Notes: generated from the sequence alone by a model not told the origin. DNA of 64,000 nucleotides from DATEDA01 sp963789885 (GCA_963789885.1 CAWBNB010000071.1:242762-306761); one strand, 5' to 3'; numbered from the stretch's first letter, positions 25,980 through 34,860 are shown. Numbers and translations: made by a program.

Positions 25980-27233
25980 TCAGGCGGGCAGCGCCACCTC
26001 GAAGCAGCTGCCGCCGCCGTCGCGCGGTCGGCAGCTTGCGTCGCCGCCGTGCTTGCGCGCGATCTGGCGTACGAGCGCGAGCCCGAGCCCGACGCCGCCT
26101 TCGCGCTCCCGCGCGCCCGCCAGCCGGTAGAACGGCTCGAAGATCCGCTCGCGCTCGGCTTCCGGCACCCCCGGGCCGCGGTCGCACACGTGCACAAGCA
26201 CACCGCCATCGCGCTTGCCGACGGTGACGTCGATGGGTGCACCGCCGCCGTAGCGGTGGGCGTTCTCGAGCAGGTTGCGGATCATTCGCCGCAGGAGCCG
26301 CGGATCGCCCGCTACCGACGCCGGCTCGCCCTCAAGCTCCGCATCGACGCGCGCGCACTCTTCCGCGGCGAGCGCGAGGAGGTCGACGCGCTCGCGCACG
26401 TCGAGCGCTGCGACCGAGTCGAGCCGGCTCGCGAGCAGGATCTCGTCGACGAGCGCGTCGAGCTCGGCGATGTCGCGCTCGAGCTCGGCGCGCAGCCCGG
26501 GCTTCGCGTCGGCGCCAAGCATCTCGGCTGCCATCCGGATCCGCGCGAGCGGCGAGCGCAGTTCGTGCGAAGCATTGGCGAGCAGGCTCTTGTGCGCGTT
26601 CACCAGGCTTTCGATCCGCTCGGCCGAGCGGTTGAAGCTCGCCGCGAGCGTCGCGACCTCGTCGCGGCCTTCGACCGGCACGCGCGTGGCAAGGTCGCCG
26701 GCGCCGAGCGCTTCCACGCTCGTTTTCAGGCGTTCGAGCCGGCGCGTTGCGCGCCGCACGACCGGATACGCGCCGACCGCCACGGCTAGCGCCAGCAGCC
26801 CGAGCGTCAGCACCAGGCCGAGTGGCGCGAACGGCCGGCGCTCGCGTCCCGGGGGACGGGCGGCAAGCCACCTGCCGTCGGGCAGCTCGAGCGTCCAGAC
26901 GCGGCCGCGATGCCAGGGGCGGCGCGAGTGCTGGCCGCCCGCGCTCGGCCAGGGCAGCTCCGGACCGACGTGGGCGATCTCGGCGCCGTCGGGCGCGAAG
27001 AGCGCGACGTTGACCTGCCCGCGCGCCGAGAGCTTCTCGAGCGCCGCCTGCTGCGCCTCGTGCGGCGCGTCCGCCGGCGGCAGCGCGCCCTGCGCGATCT
27101 CGGAGGCGAGCGCGTAGGCCTGCGGCGGCGGCGCGACCTCGACCAGCACGCGCCACAGCCAGCCGGCCGCGATCGCAAAGACGATCAGGCTGGCGACGAC
27201 GGTGAGATACAGCTGGAGGTAGAGCCGCTTCAC
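25980..27233 (-). CDS. CpxA-like sensor histidine kinase
   Basis: Two membrane helices (residues about 5-28 and 136-158) flank a short periplasmic sensor domain. HAMP, the phospho-acceptor SHELRSPLARIRMA, the N box NLLENAHRYG and the G boxes CDRGPGVPE and GGVGLGLALV follow. Length is 417 residues. The GTG start overlaps the regulator's stop by 4 bases. With the regulator and the Spy/CpxP protein upstream, this looks like an envelope stress or metal system, by analogy with CpxPAR. Confidence 0.88.
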   Translation of the reverse strand: MKRLYLQLYLTVVASLIVFAIAAGWLWRVLVEVAPPPQAYALASEIAQGALPPADAPHEAQQAALEKLSARGQVNVALFAPDGAEIAHVGPELPWPSAGGQHSRRPWHRGRVWTLELPDGRWLAARPPGRERRPFAPLGLVLTLGLLALAVAVGAYPVVRRATRRLERLKTSVEALGAGDLATRVPVEGRDEVATLAASFNRSAERIESLVNAHKSLLANASHELRSPLARIRMAAEMLGADAKPGLRAELERDIAELDALVDEILLASRLDSVAALDVRERVDLLALAAEECARVDAELEGEPASVAGDPRLLRRMIRNLLENAHRYGGGAPIDVTVGKRDGGVLVHVCDRGPGVPEAERERIFEPFYRLAGAREREGGVGLGLALVRQIARKHGGDASCRPRDGGGSCFEVALPA

Positions 27234-27928
27234 GCCTCGCCGTCCTGGCTGCGGGCGAAGACGTAGCCCGCCCCGCGCACGGTGATGATCCGCCGCGGCT
27301 TCTTCGGGTCGTCCTCGATCGCCGACCGGATGCGCGAGACGTGCACGTCGATCGAGCGGTCGAAGGCTTCCAGCGACTCGCCGCGGACGAGGTCCATCAG
27401 CATCTCGCGCGAGAGCACCCGGCCGGCGTGCTCGGCGAGCGCGACGAGGAGATCGAACTGGTAGCTCGTGAGGGGGCGCTCCTCGCCGTCGACGCGGACG
27501 GACCGCGCGCCGCGGTCGAGCTCGAGCCGGCCGAAGCGGAGCACGGCTGCCGGTCCCGACGGGCGTTTCCGACGTCGCAGGATCGCCCGCAGGCGCGCGG
27601 TGAGCTCGCGCGGGCTGAACGGCTTGGGCAAGTAATCGTCGGCGCCGAGCTCGAGGCCGACGACGCGGTCGGTCGCGTCCCCGCGCGCGGTCAGCATCAG
27701 GATCGGGACGTCGGAGTCCGCGCGCACGCGCCGGAGGAGCTCGAACCCGTCGAGGTCGGGCAGCATGACGTCGAGGACGAGCGCGTCGAACGGTTCGGCC
27801 CGCAGCACGGCGAGACCGTCGGCGGCGGTCTCGCGCACCGTCGCGCGGAACCCGGATTCGCCGAGGTAGTCGCTCACCATCGCGCCGAGGCGGGCGTCGT
27901 CGTCGATGATGAGGATGCGGTCGGCCAC
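27230..27928 (-). CDS. OmpR-family response regulator (CpxR/RstA-like)
   Basis: The receiver domain has the acidic pair in ILIIDDDARLG, phospho-acceptor Asp in LVLDVMLPDLDG and Lys in DDYLPKPFSPRE; the C-terminal winged helix ends with SIDVHVSRIRSAIEDDPKKP and ITVRGAGYVF. The GTG at 27928 gives 232 residues and begins directly at ADRILIIDD; upstream codons in the frame carry no homology. It is co-transcribed with the kinase. Confidence 0.92.
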   Translation of the reverse strand: MADRILIIDDDARLGAMVSDYLGESGFRATVRETAADGLAVLRAEPFDALVLDVMLPDLDGFELLRRVRADSDVPILMLTARGDATDRVVGLELGADDYLPKPFSPRELTARLRAILRRRKRPSGPAAVLRFGRLELDRGARSVRVDGEERPLTSYQFDLLVALAEHAGRVLSREMLMDLVRGESLEAFDRSIDVHVSRIRSAIEDDPKKPRRIITVRGAGYVFARSQDGEA

Positions 27929-27996
27929 GGCCGGCGAGTTATGGCGCGAGCCGCGGCACCCGTTAGCCGCGGCCCGCGCCCCGCCGGGCGCGACGC

Positions 27997-28548
27997 TCAG
28001 CCGCGACGCGGGCCGTGGCGGCGCTGCATCCGCTCGGCGAGTTTCGTCCGCTGCTCGGGCGTGAGCACCTCGGCGGCGTCCGCGAGCGACTGGGTGATGC
28101 GGCGCGAGAAGGTCTCGGCGAGCTGCAGCTCCTGCGCGCGGACGGCCTCGAGCGCGCTGCGGTCGATTTGCGGCTTCGACAGGATCGCCATCACTTCCTT
28201 GCGCGCCGCGAAGTGCTTCTCGCGCAACGGCCGCAGCTCGCCCATCGTCGCGGTCATGATCTCGGCGATCTTCTTCTGCTGCGCTTCGGTCGCGTCGACG
28301 TCGGCGAGCCACCACTTGACCATCGCTTCGGCGCGGCGCTGCATCGCCTGCGGGTCCATCTCGCCGTGCCAGCCGCGGCCGCCGCCCCAGCCGCCGTGCC
28401 AGCCGCCGGGACCGCCGTGGGCAAGCGCCTTGGCGCCGATGCCTGCGGCCAGGCCGCCGATCAGGGTTGCCATCGCGACGCGGCGCCACGGACGGCGGGG
28501 CTTGTCCGAGGCCGAAGGGGTGGATTGGGGATTGGTTTCGGGATTCAC
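27997..28548 (-). CDS. Spy/CpxP-like periplasmic protein
   Basis: The 183-residue protein has an N-terminal export signal (VAMATLIGGLAAGIGAKALA), a Gly/His/Trp-rich stretch (residues about 44-62) that could bind metal, and a helical Spy/CpxP domain with the LTxxQ-type motif LTPEQRTKLAERM. CpxP acts as periplasmic chaperone and brake on CpxA. It lies 68 bases upstream of the regulator gene on the same strand, preceded by AAGGA and a GTG start. Confidence 0.82.
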   Translation of the reverse strand: MNPETNPQSTPSASDKPRRPWRRVAMATLIGGLAAGIGAKALAHGGPGGWHGGWGGGRGWHGEMDPQAMQRRAEAMVKWWLADVDATEAQQKKIAEIMTATMGELRPLREKHFAARKEVMAILSKPQIDRSALEAVRAQELQLAETFSRRITQSLADAAEVLTPEQRTKLAERMQRRHGPRRG

Positions 28549-28709
28549 GGCAGGTCCTTGCGAAGTGTTGAGGAGCGCTCATCGTAGGAAGCAGCCGTTG
28601 CGCCGGTATCTCGGGCACGTAAAGTTGTGTGAAGTGCGGGTACCCCGGCGCGCGACGGTGGGCGATACTCGGCCATCGCCCGGGGCGGCGTCCGCAGCGC
28701 CCCGCCCGA

Positions 28710-30176
28710 GTGACGGCCCCGAACGTACTCCCGCACGGCGCGGTGATCCGGAGCGACCTGCCGGCGCGCCTCGATGCGCTGCCGTGGTCGACGTGGCACT
28801 GGCGCATCGTGGTCGCGCTCGGCGTGAGCTGGATGCTCGACGGCCTCGAGGTCACGCTCGTGGGCTCGCTCGGCGCAGTCCTGCAGCGCGAGGACACCCT
28901 CGGCCTGTCCGCGACGGAGATCGGGCTCGCGGGGTCGAGCTACATCGCCGGCGCCGTGCTCGGGGCGCTCTACTTCGGCCGCCTCGCCGACCGGCTCGGA
29001 CGCAAGCGCATCTTCATCGTGACGATGGCGGTCTACCTGGCCGGCACGACGATGAGCGCGCTCTCGGTCGATTTCTGGACCTTCGCCGCGTTCCGCCTCC
29101 TGACGGGCTGCGGCATCGGCGGCGAGTACGGCGCGATCAACTCCGCGATCGACGAGCTGATCCCGGCGCGTGTGCGCGGCCGCGTCGACCTCGCGATCAA
29201 CGGCAGCTTCTGGCTGGGCGCTGCGCTCGGCGCCCTCCTGAGCCTCGCGCTCCTCGACCCGCGCGTCCTCGGGCCGCAGCTCGGCTGGCGCGTCGCATTC
29301 GCGCTCGGCGCGGCGATCGGCGTCGCGATCGTGCTGGTGCGGCGGCACGTGCCGGAGAGCCCGCGCTGGCTGCTGACCCACGGTCATGCAGATCGCGCCG
29401 AGGCCGAGGTCGCCGCGATCGAGGCGCAGGTGCTCGGGCGCGCCGGGCGGCCGGATCGGCCGCCGCCTGCCGCCGCGCACCGCAAGCTCGCCTTGCGCAT
29501 CCAGCCGCTGCCGTCCTGGGCGGCCATCGCACGGGTGTTCTTTGACCGCTTTCGCCGCCGCGCGGTCCTCGGGCTGGTGCTGATGGTGTCCCAGGCCTTT
29601 TTCTACAACGCGATCTTCTTCACCTACGCGCTCGTGCTCACGCACTTCTACGGCGTCGCCGACGATCGCGTCGGCCTCTACATCCTGCCGTTCGCGCTCG
29701 GCAACTTCCTCGGCCCGCTCGTGCTCGGACCGCTTTTCGACACTCTCGGCCGGCGCGTGATGATCGCCGCGACCTATGCGCTTTCGGCGGCCGGGCTCGC
29801 GGCCACCGGCTACGCGTTCACGCGCGGCTGGCTCGACGCAGGCACGCAGACCGCCTGCTGGTCGGCCATCTTCTTCTTCGCCTCGGCTGCGGCGAGCTCG
29901 GCGTATCTCACGGTGAGCGAAGTGTTCCCGCTCGAGATGCGCGCGGTCGCGGTGTCGCTCTTCTACGCCATCGGCACCGGCGCGGGTGGCTTCGTCGCGC
30001 CGGCGCTGTTCGGTGCGCTGATCGGCAGCGGCAGCCGCGGGGCGGTGTTTGCGGGCTACCTGCTCGGGGCGGTGCTGATGGCGATCGCCGCCGGAGTCGC
30101 GGCGCTCTATGCCGTCGCGGCGGAGCGCAAGCCGCTCGAAGCCGTGGCGCCGCCGCTCGGTACCGTCGATGAGTGA
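28710..30176 (+). CDS. Major facilitator superfamily transporter
   Basis: A twelve-helix MFS protein. The helix 1 motif SWMLDGLEVTLVG, loop 2-3 motif GRLADRLGRKRIF and SPRWLLTHG after helix 6 point to the sugar/aromatic-acid symporter branch. The substrate is not identifiable. The GTG at 28710 gives 488 residues; an upstream in-frame start at 28629 would add an arginine-rich tail and a GTG at 28743 is also possible. It diverges from the Spy-like gene. Confidence 0.85.
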   Translation: MTAPNVLPHGAVIRSDLPARLDALPWSTWHWRIVVALGVSWMLDGLEVTLVGSLGAVLQREDTLGLSATEIGLAGSSYIAGAVLGALYFGRLADRLGRKRIFIVTMAVYLAGTTMSALSVDFWTFAAFRLLTGCGIGGEYGAINSAIDELIPARVRGRVDLAINGSFWLGAALGALLSLALLDPRVLGPQLGWRVAFALGAAIGVAIVLVRRHVPESPRWLLTHGHADRAEAEVAAIEAQVLGRAGRPDRPPPAAAHRKLALRIQPLPSWAAIARVFFDRFRRRAVLGLVLMVSQAFFYNAIFFTYALVLTHFYGVADDRVGLYILPFALGNFLGPLVLGPLFDTLGRRVMIAATYALSAAGLAATGYAFTRGWLDAGTQTACWSAIFFFASAAASSAYLTVSEVFPLEMRAVAVSLFYAIGTGAGGFVAPALFGALIGSGSRGAVFAGYLLGAVLMAIAAGVAALYAVAAERKPLEAVAPPLGTVDE

Positions 30177-30337
30177 ACGTCAGGCGGGAAGGCGCTCGCG
30201 GCACTGCAGGCAGAAGGCGTTGCTCCGCACTGTCTTCGTCCCTCAGCTGATGCAGAACCGCGCTGCCTGACCGCGGTGATCCGGCCACCGCTCGCCGGCC
30301 GGCGCGAGCCCGGCGCCGCCCGGCCTTCCGGCGCAGC

Positions 30338-30610
30338 CTATTTCGGACGGCGGCCGACGAGGTAGCGCACGCCCTCGGGACCGACGTCCTCGACGTGCGA
30401 GCAGCCGGCCGGCATCGAGAACTCGTCGCCCGAGCGGTAGGTGCGCGCCGCCCCCGCGACCGTCAGCGTGATCTCGCCCCGGAGCACTAGGGCAAGCACG
30501 TCGAAAGGGTGGCTGTGCTCGGCGTTCCGGCAGTTCGGCGCGAGCTCGCTCTCGCGGATTTCCGGGTAACGTTCGGCTCTCAACCTGGCTTCGAAGGCAT
30601 CGCGGTCCAT
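30338..30610 (-). CDS. Small cupin-domain protein
   Basis: A single cupin domain of 90 residues with both metal motifs in short form: CRNAEHSHPFDVLALVLRGE and GDEFSMPAGCSHVEDV. AGGAGG precedes the ATG by five bases. Function is unknown; such proteins often bind a metal and a small ligand. It is divergent from the GST gene. The 161-base gap on its other side (30177-30337) holds no gene I can support. Confidence 0.85.
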   Translation of the reverse strand: MDRDAFEARLRAERYPEIRESELAPNCRNAEHSHPFDVLALVLRGEITLTVAGAARTYRSGDEFSMPAGCSHVEDVGPEGVRYLVGRRPK

Positions 30611-30662
30611 GGCGTCCTCCTACGATGGCGCTCATCATAGCTGACGCCACGGCACCGATGCC

Positions 30663-31292
30663 ATGAAGGTCGTCATCGCCAAACCGAGCCCGTTCGCACG
30701 CAAGGTGCGGGTGGCGCTCCGCGAGAAGGCCCTCGCGTGCGACGAGATCGTCGAGAACCCGTGGGCGGCGCGCACCGCAGTGCCGGGAACGAACCCGCTC
30801 GGAAAGGTCCCCGCGTTGATCCTCGACGACGCTCGCGTCGTCTACGATTCGAAGGTGATCCTCGAGTATCTCGAGACGCTCGGCCGGCCGCCGCAACTCA
30901 TCCCGGCCGATCCCGACCTGCGCATCGCGCACAAGCAGATCGAGGCGCTCGCCGACGGCATTTCGGATGCGGTGGTCCTTGTCGTCCTCGAGCGGAGCCG
31001 GCCGGCGGATCTGCAGAGCGGCGACTGGATCGGCCGGCAGGTGCGGAAGATCGAAGCGGGCGCCGCCGAGCTCGCGCGGCACCTCGGCGCGAGCGAGTGG
31101 CTGACCGCGTCCGGGTTCGGGCTCGCCGACATCGCGGCGGGTTGTGCGCTCGGCTACCTCGATCTGCGCTTCCCCGAGCTCGACTGGCGGCGCCGTCATC
31201 CCACGCTCGCGTCCTACTTCGCGCGGCTCGACGCGCGGCCGTCGTTCACCGCGACGCGGCCCGAGGCGCAGCCGGTCGCGACCGGACGCTGA
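30663..31292 (+). CDS. Glutathione S-transferase family protein
   Basis: The thioredoxin-like N domain starts MKVVIAKPSPFARKVRVALRE and contains NPLGKVPALILDDARVVYDS, where the VP and DS residues form the glutathione site. An all-helical C domain follows (GFGLADIAAGCALGYLDLRF). Length is 209 residues. The substrate is unknown. Confidence 0.9.
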   Translation: MKVVIAKPSPFARKVRVALREKALACDEIVENPWAARTAVPGTNPLGKVPALILDDARVVYDSKVILEYLETLGRPPQLIPADPDLRIAHKQIEALADGISDAVVLVVLERSRPADLQSGDWIGRQVRKIEAGAAELARHLGASEWLTASGFGLADIAAGCALGYLDLRFPELDWRRRHPTLASYFARLDARPSFTATRPEAQPVATGR

Positions 31293-31345
31293 CCCCGTTC
31301 CCCGACGGGATTAGGCGCCGCGTCCGGTGGCCCTAGTCCGCCGCC

Positions 31346-31435
31346 ATGGTGCCCGAGCCGTCCACCTATGTGCTGATGCTGGCGGGGCTCTGGATGATCG
31401 GACTGCTCTTGCGGCGCCGCATGCCGCACCGCTGA
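31346..31435 (+). pseudogene. Orphan PEP-CTERM sorting tail (29 residues)
   Basis: ATG 31346 to TGA 31435 encodes a complete PEP-CTERM signal: VPEPSTYVLMLAGLWMIGLL followed by LRRRMPHR. Exosortase recognises this Pro-Glu-Pro, hydrophobic helix and basic end in exported surface proteins. Upstream in frame there is a TAG at 31334-31336, so no protein body or signal peptide is attached. It is most simply the 3' remnant of a lost surface protein gene; a free-standing micro-ORF cannot be excluded. Confidence 0.75.
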
Positions 31436-31465
31436 TCCCCGGCGCGCGGGACGCCGGGCCGTCCG

Positions 31466-32448
31466 TCAGTCCACCCGCGCGCCCGACGCCCGTACGATCT
31501 TTCCCCACTTCTCGTAGTCGGATTCGATCACCTTCTGGAACTCGGCGGGGGTCGAGGTCCGGACGTCGAAGAACTGGCCGCTGATCCGCTCGCGCATCGC
31601 CGTCGAGCGGAGCACCCGGATCAGCTCGCCGTTCAGCTTCTCGACCACCGGCTTCGGCACGCCCGCCGGCGCCACAATGCCGAACCACAGATCGGCGCCG
31701 GCCTCGGCGTAGCCCGGCACGCCCGATTCGCTCATGGTCGGGATGTCCGGGGCGAACGGGCTGCGCTTCGCGCTCGTGACCGCCAGTCCGCGCACGCGGC
31801 CGGCACGAATCTGCGGGACGGCGGTGACCAGGATGTCGAACATGAAAGTGAGCTGCCCGCTCACCACGTCGGTGAGCGCGGGCGCCGAGCCCTTGTACGG
31901 GACGTGCTGCATCGGCGCGCCGGTGAGCGACTTCAGGAGCTCGCCCGAAAGATGGTTCGAGGAGCCGTTGCCGGCGGAGCCGAAGTTGACCTTGCCCGGA
32001 TTCGCCTTGGCATAGGCAACCAGCTCGGCGACCGACTTCGCCGGGACCGCCGGGTTCACGACCAGGACGTTCACGTAGGACACGGCGAGCGTGAGCGGTG
32101 TGAAGTCCTTCAGCGCGTTGTAGGTGAGCTTCGCGCCGTAGAGATGGGGGTTGATCGCGTGGCTGCCGGTCGTGGCGAGTCCGATCGTGTAGCCGTCGGT
32201 CGGCGACTTCGCGAGGCGATCCATGCCGATCGATGCGCCGGCGCCGGGGACGTTCTCCACGACCACCAGCTGGCCGAGTGCTTCGCCGAGCTGCGCGGTG
32301 AGGGCCCGGGAGAAGGTGTCGGTCGGCCCCCCGGCGGGAAGGGCACGATGTAGCGGATCGGCTTGGAGGGAAAGGCCTGCGCCGCCGCGCCGGCGGCGAG
32401 TGCGAGACCGATGAACACGCCCAGCGCCTGCCTGATCGGGTGCGGCAT
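31466..32448 (-). pseudogene. TctC-family tripartite tricarboxylate receptor, frameshifted
   Basis: These periplasmic solute receptors (Bug proteins) are abundant in betaproteobacteria. The start at 32448 (GGAGGAG upstream) encodes signal peptide MPHPIRQALGVFIGLALAAG and AFPSKPIRYIVPFPPGG. The frame then breaks at a run of six C (G on the coding strand) at 32327-32332; reading one base over restores PTDTFSRALTAQLGEALGQL and the rest through IVRASGARVD. One missing base explains the break, so it is either a recent inactivation or a homopolymer sequencing error. Neighbouring membrane subunits are absent, as is usual for orphan Bug genes. Confidence 0.88.
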
Positions 32449-32550
32449 CCCGCTCCTCCGGTTCGCTACCGCGATTCTAACCACGGTTGCGCGCACCGCT
32501 CCGCGCAAGTCTGAAATAATCGCGCTGGACAGATTCACGGGAGCCACTGC

Positions 32551-33555
32551 ATGGTGCGCCGATCCGGCCTCGTCTTCGCCGCGCTTCTCGTCGTCCCGCT
32601 CGCCGCGTCGGCGGCCGGGCTCGGACGGCTGGCGGTCATGTCGCGGACCGGCGAGCCGCTGAACACCGAGATCGACATCGTTTCGGTCCAGGGCAACGAG
32701 GGGGAGTCGCTTACGGCGCGAGTGGCTCCGGCCGATGTCTATCGCTCCGCGCACGTCGCGCCGGTGCCGCCGGTCGAGGCGCTGCGCGCGGTGGTCGAGC
32801 GGAAGGCGGACGGCCGCCCGGTCGTCAAGGTCACCTCGACCGATCCGATCGACAAGCCGCTCGTGAACCTGCTCGTCGAGCTGTCGTGGGCGGGTGGCGC
32901 CCCGATCGTGCGCCAGTACAGTTTCCTGCTCGATACGCTGGACCGGAAGCCGCCTCCGGTCGCGTTCCCGCCCGCTGCAGGCGGAGCGGACGCTGCGGCG
33001 CCAAAGCCGGCCGAGGCGACGCCGCCGGCTCCGCCCGCCGCCGCCGCGCGCGCGGCCGCGGTCCCGGAGCCGGGCGGGAGTTACACCGTGCAGCCCGGCG
33101 ACTCGCTCCTCAAGATCGCCCAGGCCACCAAGTACGACGGCGTCACGTTCGCGCAGACGGTCGTTGCGATCCATCGCGCCAACCCGGACGCGTTCATCGA
33201 CGGCGACATGAGCCGTCTGAAGAGCGGCCGCACGTTGACGATCCCGGACCGCGATGCGGTGGCCGCGGTGAACGCGGAGGAGGCCCGGCAGACCGTGGCC
33301 GCGCTCCGCGGTCAGCCCGAAACGGGGCGCAGCCGTCCGGCCGCGGTCGCGCGGGAGCCGGGGCCCGCAGGCGACGACCTCGTCGCGCGTGAGCGCGCGC
33401 TCGCGGAGTCGCGGGAACGGGCGACGGCGCTGGAACAAACCCGCGACGACCTGAAACGGCTCATCGAAGCACGGGATCGCGAGATCGCGGACCTCGAGCG
33501 GGAGGTCGGCGCGAAGGGTGCCGGGAAGAGACAGCCGATCCGGAAGACGCCATGA
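32551..33555 (+). CDS. Short FimV-like LysM protein
   Basis: The N-terminus has a signal peptide (to about residue 22) and the FimV core beginning LGRLAVMSRTGEPLNTEIDI. A Pro/Ala linker leads to a LysM domain (SYTVQPGDSLLKIAQATKYD, residues about 176-235) and a terminal coiled coil (ALEQTRDDLKRLIEARDREI). FimV/HubP polar proteins are usually far longer, with a membrane helix and a cytoplasmic TPR domain; both are missing at 334 residues. It may be a minimal paralogue or a truncated copy. Confidence 0.82.
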   Translation: MVRRSGLVFAALLVVPLAASAAGLGRLAVMSRTGEPLNTEIDIVSVQGNEGESLTARVAPADVYRSAHVAPVPPVEALRAVVERKADGRPVVKVTSTDPIDKPLVNLLVELSWAGGAPIVRQYSFLLDTLDRKPPPVAFPPAAGGADAAAPKPAEATPPAPPAAAARAAAVPEPGGSYTVQPGDSLLKIAQATKYDGVTFAQTVVAIHRANPDAFIDGDMSRLKSGRTLTIPDRDAVAAVNAEEARQTVAALRGQPETGRSRPAAVAREPGPAGDDLVARERALAESRERATALEQTRDDLKRLIEARDREIADLEREVGAKGAGKRQPIRKTP

Positions 33556-33592
33556 ACGGCGGCGCATTGGCCGCCGCGCTAAGACTGGCGAG

Positions 33593-34384
33593 CTAGGCCC
33601 GTCGACGACGGGCCACCGTCAATCCGGCAAGTGCGGCGCCCAGCAGCAGCGCCATGGACGACGGTTCGGGAATGGTCGGCACCTCGTTCACGCCGATGCG
33701 CACCCGATACGAACCGTCGTTGTCGTCGTACGCACCGGGTAAGCCAACGAATCCGAAGCCGTCCGGAATCCCCAGGAAGAGTCGCGTTGCCCCCACCGGA
33801 GCGATGAATTCCTGGAACACGCTCGCGCTCGTGACGCCGTCGCCGATATAAAACACTTGCCCGAGTAGCGGCGACAGCGTCAGAAAGTCCGTACCGAGAC
33901 CCGCGGGCGTAAAGTCCAAAGTTGCCGGCGGAGAACTGCCGTTCGGTATTGAGTTGTCCAGGAACACACCCGCCAAAGGGCCTTGTGGACCCTTGTAGCC
34001 GCTGATGCCGTCGAGCGAGGTGAGGTCGCTCCCGCTCAAGCCGTTGCCGCCGGGGCCGAAGAACGGTGGGCCGAGTCCGTTGAAGAAGTTGACGCCGCCG
34101 ACGGCTGGGTCGAGAACCCGTATCACGTCGCCGCCCGCGACGGGAGTGGAGGGTGGCACCGTTTCGCGAATCTCTTCCGGCGTTGGTCCGCCGTGCCGGA
34201 TGAGGTGAGTCCCGGTTGTCCATGGATCCGCCGCGGGAGGGATGACTACATCGGTCCGGCCAGCGAGAAAGATTGCGTCGCTGCCGAGAACCGTGACGTC
34301 GATGACGGCAGCGCCCGCGCTCACCGTCCATCCGGCGACGGTGAACAGCACAAGGATTGCTAAATACACCCCGCGGAAATTCAT
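33593..34384 (-). CDS. PEP-CTERM sorting-domain surface protein
   Basis: The precursor (263 residues) has a signal peptide (MNFRGVYLAILVLFTVAGW), a glycine/proline-rich beta-type body of unknown function and a canonical C-terminal tail IPEPSSMALLLGAALAGLTV ending in ARRRRA. GGAG lies six bases before the ATG at 34384. Export by Sec and processing by exosortase at the outer envelope is expected. The gene and its upstream gap are poorer in GC than neighbours, which fits a variable surface gene. Confidence 0.88.
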   Translation of the reverse strand: MNFRGVYLAILVLFTVAGWTVSAGAAVIDVTVLGSDAIFLAGRTDVVIPPAADPWTTGTHLIRHGGPTPEEIRETVPPSTPVAGGDVIRVLDPAVGGVNFFNGLGPPFFGPGGNGLSGSDLTSLDGISGYKGPQGPLAGVFLDNSIPNGSSPPATLDFTPAGLGTDFLTLSPLLGQVFYIGDGVTSASVFQEFIAPVGATRLFLGIPDGFGFVGLPGAYDDNDGSYRVRIGVNEVPTIPEPSSMALLLGAALAGLTVARRRRA

Positions 34385-34580
34385 CTGGGCTCCATTTCCT
34401 TCGTTCCAACGTGGCAAACGCGCAATCTCCGTGCCCTCATGGATAACTCACTGATCCTCGTGGATTCACACTGAGGAGTTCACACCGCGATATTGATGGA
34501 GTAAAGAATACCGACGCCGAATTGTAAAATTTCGGGCGCATGATCTTCTGGCCTGAGTGCTGAGCTACATGACAGTTGTC
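34385..34580. other. AT-richer gap without a recognisable gene
   Basis: This stretch between the PEP-CTERM gene and tRNA-Gln(CTG) is less GC-rich than its surroundings (for example ACCGCGATATTGATGGAGTA and AATTGTAAAATTTCG). I see no gene in it; it probably holds the promoter of the PEP-CTERM gene. Confidence 0.5.
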
Positions 34581-34656
34581 TGGCTGGGGCGCCTGGAGTC
34601 GCACCAGGGACCTCTCGCTTCAGAGGCGAGCGTTCTTCTCGCTGAACTACGCCCCA
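34581..34656 (-). tRNA. Degenerate-looking tRNA-Gln (anticodon CTG)
   Basis: On the minus strand the sequence folds as a 76-nt tRNA: acceptor TGGGGCG / CGCCCCA with G73 and encoded CCA, D stem GTTC / GAAC, anticodon stem CTCGC / GCGAG around loop CTCTGAA (anticodon CTG) and T stem CCTGG / CCAGG. Two features are abnormal: the D loop (AGCGAGAA) has no GG pair, and the T loop reads TGCGACT with G at position 55 instead of T. It could be an eroding gene or a divergent acquired one. Confidence 0.75.
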
Positions 34657-34688
34657 ACTGTTGGGCCCGGACGCAATGCCGGAGCGGT

Positions 34689-34710
34689 GCGCGAGCGCAT
34701 GCGCTCGCGC
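34689..34710. repeat. 22-bp perfect palindrome
   Basis: GCGCGAGCGCA and its exact reverse complement meet with no spacer. It lies 33 bases from the 5' end of tRNA-Gln(CTG), inside the gap 34657-35078, which otherwise holds only a terminator and no gene. Confidence 0.7.
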
Positions 34711-34820
34711 GAAACAATCTGGTACCCCACCCACAGCCCGTCATGCGCAGCACCCGATGGGGAGCCTGCGCACGAGCTTTCAAGCAGGGCCGGCGAGAGT
34801 GCTGCCGGCCCGGTCCAGTA

Positions 34821-34860
34821 AAACAAAAAGCCCAGAGGCCTCGCGGCGCATCCGGGCTTT
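34821..34860 (-). terminator. Rho-independent terminator reading leftward
   Basis: On the minus strand AAAGCCC ... GGGCTTT encloses a GC-rich loop and is followed by TTGTTTT. It lies about 220 bases downstream of gabD and probably ends that transcript. The stem also has As on its other side, so it may work in both directions. Confidence 0.6.
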
